Below, in pieces: positions 19,483 to 26,500 of a stretch of 26,779 nt of DNA. The notes below the pieces were generated by a model. The model ran no database searches. It worked only from the letters and a program-made list of their open reading frames with translations, and had not been told where the DNA came from. The stretch comes from Bremia lactucae. Taxonomy: Eukaryota > Oomycota > Peronosporomycetes > Peronosporales > Peronosporaceae. The position numbers and the translations under genes were made by a program. Position 1 is the first letter of the stretch, and every line of letters starts with the position of its first letter. The stretch is from contig NW_027152031.1 in the NCBI RefSeq assembly GCF_004359215.1, positions 433,570 to 460,348 of the forward strand. The letters run 5' to 3'.

Positions 19483-20140
19483 ATGCGTACGCATCCTACG
19501 TTTTATGTTGGACGTCTCCGCCCGTTCCATCAGTCCGAGGCTTCTTCCGATTCCGGATTACACCGGAACGGTCTAGGGCATCCGCCAAAGCCTGATGGCT
19601 CCGAGCCAAAGCCTTATGGTCTCGAAGCAGAGTATGGTTCTCATGAACCAGACGATCCACTCTTTTTTCCAAGGAAGAGATCTTATGACGAGCTCTCACC
19701 AGCTCGTTTTGAAGGGACTGGTGTAACCTTTCATTCGCCAATTGATCATTCGCAATCTGCGCATAACTTCTAAGCTAATCACGAGAAACATTATCAACCA
19801 TCACCGCTAACTCGCGGGGACGGGATCGCTCGTAAACAATGTCCTCCCTCAAATAATAAAGGGTGTGATCCAAATCACGATGTTGATTCGGGTTCGTCAA
19901 ACAAGGCAATTTCGATTTTTTCTCCCCCTTCACATCCATTAACCTAATTGAGTGGTGAGAAGCGTTTTCTTGTTGAAAGCTTCTCGAAACACCGTGAGGT
20001 AAAGGAGGTCCGACGATTTATCTCGCTCGCTGGCGAGGGTTCCCACCCTTTCATGATAGTTGGGAACCTCGTTCCCAACCGATGTTGGACGTTCCGGGTC
20101 TAGTCTTGCAGTACGACGATGCCCATCCTTCTCGACAGAA
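19483..20140 (+). pseudogene. Element L linker and chromodomain
   Basis: After FYVGRLRPFHQ an open proline-rich linker runs to 19773 (KPDGSEPKPYGLEAEYGSHE). The chromodomain follows at about 19953-20130: GEKRFLVESFSKHREVKEV, a one-base frameshift, then IYLARWRGFPPFHDSWEPRS and LDVPGLVLQYDDAHPS. The aromatic cage region around W-R-G-F-P is kept. Chromodomains in Ty3 elements guide insertion to modified chromatin. The minus-strand counterpart at 22581-22772 is related but diverged. Confidence 0.82.
19496..19741 (-). other. Antisense coiled-coil-like open frame over the element L linker
   Basis: On the minus strand this 81-codon frame reads as a clean heptad-like helix (LQNELVRARHKISSLEKRVD, then LLRDHKALARSHQALADALD). 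It lies exactly opposite the sense linker after integrase. The frame extends upstream to about 19920 with one stop. No ATG at its start is certain. It may be a side effect of sense codon use; see findings. Confidence 0.3.
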
Positions 20141-20388
20141 GGTCCATCGGCGAACGAGCGTTTCCCGCGCTCGTGAAAGGATTGGAGCTTTTCAATTTTT
20201 TGACGCATCTCGTAAGGGATGATATGAGAATATGCTTTCTTAGGGGCATGACCTGCACCCTTCATAGAGCATGGGCATGAGCCCCACCCCCACAGAGGCA
20301 AGGAAATCTTGCCTCTCTATGCAAACGGTGTCACTTTTAGCGTGCATCGACTACGTTCCGTTTCTCGAACCGCTCACGGAAAGTATTT

Positions 20389-20498
20389 ATGGGAGCATTT
20401 GTACAGAAAGTGCAAAGCACAGGCCGCAATGTCAGGCTTAACTTGTCAAGCCTGGCATTGCGGCCTGTGCTTTGCACTTTCTGTACAAATGCTCTCAT
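20389..20498. repeat. 51-bp-stem hairpin with an 8-nt loop
   Basis: The left arm 20389-20439 and right arm 20448-20498 are reverse complements except at two positions (g/a near the outer end, t/c near the loop). The loop is aacttgtc. It lies in the 3' non-coding part of element L, which the minus-strand relative lacks. It could be a foldback insertion, a hairpin RNA precursor or a template-switch product. Confidence 0.95.
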
Positions 20499-20542
20499 AG
20501 CTTGGAACAAGGAGTTTCATTCTTTGCCTGCTTAGAAGAGTA

Positions 20543-20743
20543 CTAGCGATGCCGGAAAAAGGCATCGAAGAATTCCGTCTCATCCTCACCAGGCTTGTGG
20601 AGCCTGGATGAGTCGAATAGCGGAATATGATTTCGATCGGTTGTCATACCAGACCAACGAGTAAGGTTTCTCTTAGAGGGCACCAAAGGCCTCTTTTCAG
20701 GAGCGATCCGCAGCGTATTCCGCTCCTTCTCTCGTTGGCTCAT
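20543..20743 (-). CDS. Short antisense ORF, unrecognised
   Basis: It has an ATG start on the minus strand (MSQREKERNTLRIAPEKRPL) and 66 codons, basic then acidic. It lies downstream (in minus reading) of the ORF at 20987-21256 and could be the continuation of the same decayed antisense gene. No family is recognised. Its DNA contains the small hairpins cgatgcc/ggcatcg (20547-20567) and ccaggct/agcctgg. Confidence 0.3.
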   Translation of the reverse strand: MSQREKERNTLRIAPEKRPLVPSKRNLTRWSGMTTDRNHIPLFDSSRLHKPGEDETEFFDAFFRHR

Positions 20744-20986
20744 GTTACGATTAACGTTAGCTTGGCCCTTTGAGCGATCCGTACAATCACTTCATTTCTG
20801 GTGATGCAAACTAGCACCACCAGCAGCGCTCTTCCCTTCACGACCATTTAGTTCCAGTGAGGCACACTAACGTCACCAGAGTGATCATCGCCCCCGGAGT
20901 CGTCATCAGATAACTTCCCACCAAAGATCTCGATGAGTCGAACAACCTCGTCATCACATATCTGGTTGTCACGTTAACCCAAAAGT

Positions 20987-21256
20987 TTAACGGACTCGGC
21001 CCCGGGTGGGCGATGCCGGTGACTTGGACCAGTCACCTACACTTGGTGTAGCAGGTGACTTGTCACTGTCTTCTGTAATGTCATCATCAGATGACACATT
21101 CCACTCACCTCCAATGGGAGTATGAGGCGACGTATTCCTCACAGTAGACGCTAATGCGTCTACTGAAACATTTGCATTATCAACAGCAGCACTGATCCGT
21201 GCAGCTGCCAGCTTTGCGGCCTCACGGGCCACGCGCACAGACTTATTTGTCGCCAT
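20987..21256 (-). CDS. Antisense ORF upstream of the 3' LTR of element L, unrecognised
   Basis: It has a clear ATG start (cat at 21254-21256) and 89 codons. The first 45 residues are alanine/valine-rich and helix-like (MATNKSVRVAREAAKLAAAR). The second half is acidic with Ser, Asp and Pro (EWNVSSDDDITEDSDKSPAT). I recognise no family. It runs opposite to element L, about 140 bp from the PPT. Older elements in the window have an acidic, serine-rich antisense ORF at the same place (3163-3591, 8867-9160). In some plant Ty3 elements antisense ORFs in this position are known. Here it could also be chance. Confidence 0.45.
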   Translation of the reverse strand: MATNKSVRVAREAAKLAAARISAAVDNANVSVDALASTVRNTSPHTPIGGEWNVSSDDDITEDSDKSPATPSVGDWSKSPASPTRGRVR

Positions 21257-21385
21257 GGTCGCTTTAGTCTAAATCAATAATGCAAATAAAATCGGAATTT
21301 TAATCAAAACTAATAATGCAAAATTACAGAGAAAAACAAGATGGTATTTCCTGTCGCCCTACTTCAGTCACTATAGTGACTGTTG

Positions 21386-21398
21386 GTTAAGAGGGTGA
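21386..21398 (+). promoter_or_regulatory. Polypurine tract of element L
   Basis: A purine-rich run, gttaagagggtga, lies directly before the LTR start TGTAACGGGG. It primes plus-strand DNA synthesis in LTR elements. It fixes the direction of the element as plus. Confidence 0.6.
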
Positions 21399-21433
21399 TG
21401 TAACGGGGAGTCCCGTTACATAAGTTTTTTTTT

Positions 21434-21703
21434 GTAAGAGGAATAATAGATATTATTTTATTAGAGGAAGTAAATAAAGAAGCACAAAATTATTATCGTT
21501 ATTAATTTTGGCTTAAATAGTTCCAATATAACCAAATTTGGTAAAATTGATGCAATAAGACTTTAGCTGTAAGAGGAATAATAGATATTATTTTATTAGA
21601 GGAAGTAAATAAAGAAGCACAAAATTATTATTGTTATTAATTTTGGCTTAAATAATTCCAATATTACCAAATTTGGTAAAATTGATGCTATAGGACTTAA
21701 GCA
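21434..21703 (+). repeat. 135-bp tandem repeat (2 copies) in the LTR
   Basis: gtaagaggaataatagatat starts at 21434 and 21569, and the two copies stay similar to the end. A diverged pair occurs at the same place in the LTR at 12883-13440. Confidence 0.9.
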
Positions 21704-21992
21704 CTATTGATATAAGTCTAAATCAACCCCGCTAATCGTTATAAGACACGATTGTGCGGTGGCAAGGAGGCGCCATGCTTAGTTAGCTATTAATATAATA
21801 AGTCTAGTAGATAGAAGATCGTTACGTACTGGAAACTGAATATATCAATACATTTTTACTTTTTCTCTATTCTAAAGCCTTAGTCAAGACTTTAAGCTAA
21901 AGAACCTTAGCTTTATAAAATACCTTTCTCTCTACCTTTGTGTAAGTGAACTTTCGAGGCACCTCACCTACACTGTAATCAGTGTAAGGTTA

Positions 21993-22014
21993 ACTAGTAC
22001 TGATCAGTACTAGT
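21993..22014. repeat. 22-bp perfect palindrome, second copy
   Basis: This is identical to 12901-12922 and lies at the same place near the LTR end. Confidence 0.95.
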
Positions 22015-22032
22015 GAAAGGTGCCCCGTTACA

Positions 22033-22117
22033 GTGAAGTAATCGGGGCACTCCACCTTCACTGTAATTAGTATAGGTTACCTAGTAATTTTGCCAGGATT
22101 AGCAAAAGGTGCTTCGA
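22033..22117 (+). mobile_element. Fragment of a further LTR 3' end
   Basis: It reads tcggggcactccaccttcac and later agcaaaaggtgcttcga, a diverged version of the last 80 bp of the LTR. It sits between two LTRs without spacer. Confidence 0.6.
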
Positions 22118-22429
22118 TGTAACGGGGGTATGACTTACATTGTTGATTGGTTGCTTTTAGTCTTAAACAACCCCGCCAATCGTTACAAGACAAGTTTGGG
22201 CGGTGCGGAAGGACGCGCTATTTACGTATTATTATTACATTAATATAGTCTTACATTTTCTCTATACTAATGCTTTATATCGACCTAGAGTAGCTTAGAC
22301 TTCTTAGCTACTTATAACCTTCCTTTGAACGTCAGCTTACGTGAAGTAATCGAGGCACCTCACCTTCACTGTTATCAGTGTAGATTGGATAGTACTGTTA
22401 TCAGTCCTAAAGAAAGGCGCCCCGTTACA
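22118..22429 (+). mobile_element. Shorter LTR (312 bp) in tandem
   Basis: It starts TGTAACGGGGG (22118) and ends CCCCGTTACA (22429). It keeps the block caatcgttacaagac and an altered ggacgcgctatttacg, but lacks the 135-bp tandem units. It abuts the minus-strand chromodomain end region. Confidence 0.75.
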
Positions 22430-22580
22430 GTACCCATATACATGCTGTTTCAAGGGTGCAGGCCACGCCCCTAAAGAACATACTCCTTAAAGGCCCTCAT
22501 TGGAGGACGCTCATCTCCTGTCTGATGCGAAGGGATTCAGAACCTCCGATCCTTTTCCGAGCGCGGGAAGCGCATGGGTC

Positions 22581-22772
22581 CTATGGAAAAGGATGGGTCT
22601 CGTCGTACTGTCGAACGAGACCCAGAACGTCTATCATTAGTTTAAAACGAGGTTCCCAGCTATCATGCGAGGGTGGATACCCTCGCCAACTAACGAAATA
22701 ATTCGTGCGAACCCCCTTCACCTTGCAGTGGTTCAAGAAGCGTTCAACTGGGAAACGCTTCTCACCACTCAA
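22581..22772 (-). pseudogene. Chromodomain of the minus-strand Ty3 element (element R)
   Basis: This uninterrupted 63-codon frame reads GEKRFPVERFLNHCKVKGV, then WRGYPPSHDSWEPRFKLMID and VLGLVRQYDETHP. It is the same domain as at 19953-20130 in element L, but better preserved (no frameshift) and clearly diverged. This shows that the near-identity of the inverted arms does not extend to this part. Its downstream side runs into an LTR in the opposite orientation, so its own 3' LTR is missing. Confidence 0.88.
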
Positions 22773-23219
22773 CTCGTCAAAAGATGCGGAGGAGGAAGAA
22801 AAATCGGGTTCGACTCATTTGCCGAACGCGAGTCATCATCGTGACTTGGATCACGTCCTCCGGTATTTACGGAGGACGTTGATCGCGAACGATCCCGTCG
22901 TCGCTAACTCGCGACGACGGTCGACGGTGTTTCTCGTTAACACCTGCAAAATCGTCCACAAGTTGCGGTTGATCAACTGGTGAACGAATTAAATTATCAT
23001 ACGAGCTAGTGGCAACTCGTCAAAAGATTTCATCCTTGGAGGATGTAGAGGAACGTCTGGTTCGTGAGAACCAGACTCTGCTTCATGAGAACCAGACTCT
23101 GCTTCGAGACCATAAGGCTTTGGCTCGGAGCGATCAGGTTTGGCGGACGCCCTAGACCGTTCCGGTGTAATCCGGAATCGGAAGAAGCCTCGGACTGATG
23201 GAACGGGCGGAGACGTCCA

Positions 23220-24441
23220 ACATAAAACGTAGGATGCGTACGCATACTATGAGGCAGCTCGATCGTGTACATATTGCCTTGGCAATGTAGTACACGAAAC
23301 GGCCCGATTGACCTGAGCGGTGATTTACTACTGCCTACATTCGTCACTACATGTTTTGGTAGGTTTACCGTAGACAGTAGGACTAGGTCAGGAACATTAT
23401 ATGAGAGTATGTTTGCCCTTCCATTTTTGTCATAGTTCCGTCCACCGCATCAGCGATGGAATCCCTTACGAAACGGACCACTGTTTCTCTAGCCAACAGG
23501 AAAGCAGCTGCTGACTTGGTTTTATTTTTGTATTCAGTGCGACTGGCTCGCACTGCGGAGATATCAATCTCTTCATCATCGAGAGTATTATCAATTTCAT
23601 TAATAATATTGCTTTCGATGCTGAGTCTTTCAGCATCGTTATAAAAGTCAGTAATTGCATTATTGTTATTACTGAGTTTGCCCACGTCAATGTTAATTAA
23701 ATCAACATTGGTGTCCTTCGCATTGACCTTAGTGCCAATGCGCGATGAGGTAAGAGCTACAAGGTTCTTTGCTCGAGTGTCTCTTCTTCCCTTGAATAAT
23801 CGTCACTCTCAAAAAAGGTGGGTATATGTGGATAGCGTAGGCCTGTTGCTTTAGAGAAAACATACACTGAATTGTTGATGGCAAATTCTGCCATCGGTAA
23901 GAACTCGCTCCAACTCGCAAAAGAGTGGACGTAATCGGGAACTATCTCTTTGAGGATACGATTCGCACGTTCTGTATGACCATCTGTTTCAGGATGGTCA
24001 GATGTTGATACACAGATTGCCAAACTCCGCCGTGAACTGAGGGTCTCGATCTGAGACCAGTTTACAGGGTAACCTATGGAGTCGAAATATCGTGTCAACA
24101 AAGCCACGAGCACAGCCTTGGGCTATGATTGACTCCAGGACTGGAGCAAGATTACCATCTTGCTGAGACGGCCAACAAACACAAGAGTAACGGCATTTAA
24201 GACCAGTTCACGGGATAACCTATGGAGTCGAAATATCGTGTCAACAAAGACACAAGCACAGCCTTTGGCTATGATTGACTCCGAAACTGGAGCATGATGT
24301 TGCTGAGACGGCCAACAAACACGAGAATATTGTTATTCTTGTGATCCCTCCGGAAAATCCGAAGTCGAAGTCCATAGATACGGACTGCCAACACTCTGCC
24401 GGAGCATGCAGAGGTTGTAACAAGGCACGGGGTTGAAGCAC
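23220..24441 (-). pseudogene. Integrase of the minus-strand element R
   Basis: This is the copy of element L integrase: MLQPRALLQPLHAPAECWQS at 24441, SDHPETDGHTERANRILKE near 23965, EFAINNSVYVFSKATG near 23860, SAAAFLLARETVVRFVRDSI near 23480, and NVGSSKSPLRSIGPFRVL through MRTHPTFYVGRLRPFHQ near 23340-23200. It keeps more of the GPY/F segment than the left copy. Frameshifts and the 140-bp duplication make it non-functional. Confidence 0.87.
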
Positions 24442-24448
24442 TCAGCTC

Positions 24449-24771
24449 AGAATTAGGGAAAAGTAAAATTGTATTTATATTTAGTTTCCTACGTAACGAT
24501 CTTCTATCTACTACTAAACTTATAATATTAATAGCTAACTAAGTATGGCGCCTCCTTGCGCACCGCACAATCGTGTCTTGTAACGATTGGCGAATCTACA
24601 GAACTAATGTCTTGTTACCAAATACGATAATAATGGAAATATTAAGTAAAAAATACTAAATAATAACAAATGTTTCTTTTATTATTTTTTTCTTATTGGA
24701 AATAACATTTATTATTCCTCATTGATTATTGTTATAGGAAATATTATTTATGTAACCGACACCCCGTTACA
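24449..24771 (-). mobile_element. Truncated LTR of element R
   Basis: Read on the minus strand it starts TGTAACGGGGTGTCGG at 24771 and stops near 24449. It is nearly identical to 17956-18277, with a few substitutions near the start (tcg for ttg, aaa for tga). Confidence 0.85.
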
Positions 24772-25139
24772 TTTGCGATCAAAGAGCAAGAATTTTGAAC
24801 AGTGACCGGACAAAATTGTAAATGGAACCCAACTCCTGCTGTGTCCGCACAATATAATGTGTCGGCCGAAGAAAAAATTCTGAAGTAGACAAGCCTCGTA
24901 CGATCATCGGACCCTTCACCAGAACCGGCGTAACTGGCATCTAGTCATCAATATATTGGCAGATCAGTACTTTGCCACTTAAAAAATTGTGTACTACGAA
25001 ATTGTAACACCCGGTTGGGTGCCTGTACAGTACAGCACAATTGGCAGCTAAGTGTGCGGATAATTGGTCAACTATCTATAATCTTTTTCCCTTCTGACAA
25101 ACCTTCTAACTGTTCCTCCTGCTGCTTTTGGAAGCAGGG

Positions 25140-25250
25140 ATTTAGTGCTTCCTGCCACCGCTTTTGGACTTGCGATTTTTCGTTTTAGCTGTGGTAGGCG
25201 ATCCGGCAGAACTTTGGCCCGCCTTCGTCTTAAGCTCAAGCTCACCTAGC
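25140..25250 (-). pseudogene. Inverted fragment of the CLU 3' coding end
   Basis: On the minus strand this encodes the final 36 codons of CLU (LGELELKTKAGQSSAGSP... through the basic tail and stop). At least one base differs from the intact gene, changing a Lys codon in the KKK run to a Thr codon. It begins abruptly at codon 1271 directly beside cgttaca, the last seven bases of a Ty3 LTR. It has no start and cannot make CLU. Plus-strand transcripts through it would be antisense to CLU mRNA. Confidence 0.93.
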
Positions 25251-25270
25251 CGTTACACCTGGTAGCACTT
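25251..25270 (+). mobile_element. LTR terminal remnant and primer-binding site (element E)
   Basis: cgttaca (25251-25257) equals the last seven bases of the family LTR. After two bases comes the PBS TGGTAGCACTT (25260-25270), the same as in element D. The rest of the LTR is absent, replaced by the inverted CLU fragment. Confidence 0.75.
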
Positions 25271-25307
25271 TGTAGTCCGTCCAAGGACCACATTTCTTTC
25301 ATCTAAT

Positions 25308-26466
25308 ATGGACATGTTTGATGATAGTGGGAATACGCATCACGTTTCGAGTGATAGCTACTCCTTTCTAAGTGACATAGAAAGGAGTGCGGTCGAACAA
25401 ATGAGTTCGACCGTAGGGAACGATGCTATCTTGGCCATGCTGTCCGGTTTGGACAGAGATGCCCTCCATTCAGCCATCGCCAAGTTCATACAACATAAAC
25501 TTGACGAGGTGAAGTTCATGTTGTATGAACTTGGCGATGGCAGCCTTGCTGAATCAGCAAGGCTCTCGACAGGCAGAACTGTTGAGTTTTCAACAGGTAC
25601 AGACCCCTGTACCTGGGATGACGCATACACGTCGTCCCCGAAACCTTAACGATTGACATCTCTTAGTATAGGGGAGTCAAAGAAGACTCTCTCTTGAGAT
25701 GGTTTGTCGAGTTGGACGATGCCATAAGGGCACGTCACATCGTCGACGAGCAAATGCAAGTCGCATTCGCTCAATCAAATTTGGCAAGTCGTGCCAAAAC
25801 TTGGGCATTGGGCCTTAAGTTGCGCGACCCATATGTCTTTGGGTCGCTAGAGGTTTTTAAAGCCCGGCTCATCAGACGTTTGAACCGTCTAGGGCTGAGT
25901 TTAGAGCTCGATCAGAGCTTCTGAAACTCAAGCAAGGCAAGCGTGATGTTCGCGCTTATGCCCAACACATACGACTCTTAGCGAGTTGTATCACGAACAA
26001 TCCAGTTCATGAACACACGTTGATTACGGTATTCATGCAAGGTCTTACGGATGGTCCCGTAAAGACCCACCTGTTCCGCTTGGAACTGGATACGCTTGAA
26101 GAAGCAATATCCGTTGCGGAACAGGAGGACTTTAGCTTGAGACAGGCTCAAGCTAGTTCGTCATCATATCGTCTACCAAGACGAAACGAGCTGGTTGGTC
26201 CAGAACCCATGGACCTTTGTTACGTCGAAAGCGAGAGACCTCGTTTTTTTAGCAATAAGCGATCGCAAAAATGCCATCGCTGCAAAAAATTAGGACACTA
26301 CGCTCATGAGTGTAGTGCCCCACGCCCCGCACCGAGAAGTGCTCAACGTAATTATGGACCGAATGCCAAAAAGGGCAACGGCGGCAGGTCCGATTTTGTT
26401 GCGAGTTCGCAACAGCGAGGCGGACCGCTAAAAACGGTCGGGGTCAGTAGGGGCGCAACGCCCTAC
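25308..26466 (+). pseudogene. Ty3/gypsy gag of element E
   Basis: It starts MDMFDDSGNTHHVSSDSYSF at 25308 and runs 113 codons to a stop at 25647. The capsid part follows (LLRWFVELDDAIRARHIVDE, then FAQSNLASRAKTWALGLKLR, 25690-25830). After a frameshift near 25880 come LKLKQGKRDVRAYAQHIRLL and ITVFMQGLTDGPVKTHLFRL, then a zinc knuckle CHRCKKLGHYAHEC (CX2CX4HX4C, about 26269-26310) and a basic tail, ending at a stop at 26467-26469. Gag packages the element RNA, the knuckle binding nucleic acid. Only a few breaks separate it from an intact frame, so it is younger than elements A-C. Its DNA is unusually rich in perfect hairpins. Confidence 0.88.
25473..25541. repeat. 24-bp perfect stem hairpin inside gag
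   Basis: The arms 25473-25496 and 25518-25541 are exact reverse complements with a 21-nt loop. It is immediately followed by another hairpin, gccttgctga/tcagcaaggc (25543-25563), with a single central base. Confidence 0.96.
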
Positions 26467-26500
26467 TGATCCAGCAACCTCAAGAGAATTTGCAAATCTC

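Larger units (their letters stand above)
17476..19650 (+). repeat. Left arm of a ~2.2 kb inverted duplication
   Basis: The reverse complement of 23055-25250 matches this arm with only scattered differences. The arm contains the last 36 codons and 3' flank of CLU, a truncated LTR and a Ty3 integrase. The match begins sharply at gctaggtgag (17476) inside the CLU coding sequence. It weakens after about 19650 into merely homologous sequence. Identity is about 97-99 percent by eye, not computed. Confidence 0.93.
21399..22032 (+). mobile_element. Complete LTR (634 bp), 3' LTR of element L
   Basis: It starts TGTAACGGGG (21399) and ends CCCCGTTACA (22032), a 10-bp terminal inverted match with TG...CA ends. 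It contains two tandem 135-bp units (21434-21568, 21569-21703), the block ggaggcgccatgcttagtta and the 22-bp palindrome. It is the most complete LTR here and serves as the reference for the others. I found no target-site duplication. Confidence 0.88.
23055..25250 (-). repeat. Right arm of the inverted duplication
   Basis: This is the near-identical reverse complement of 17476-19650. It contains, from right to left, the CLU 3' fragment, the CLU 3' flank, the truncated LTR, and integrase with the same 140-bp tandem duplication and nearly the same frameshifts. One base in the T-run near 23812-23817 differs from the left arm and keeps that frame open longer. The right end at 25250 is sharp. Confidence 0.93.

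Noticed and set aside
17956..22032. Target-site duplication for element L
   Set aside because: Bases before 17956 (gcaaa) and after 22032 (gtgaa) do not match convincingly.
22705..22983. Plus-strand ORF opposite the element R linker
   Set aside because: It is antisense to the chromodomain linker and shares only the local mirror pattern; not called as a gene.
25358..25630. Minus-strand ORF opposite gag
   Set aside because: It mirrors the gag frame, helped by the hairpins that make both strands similar.
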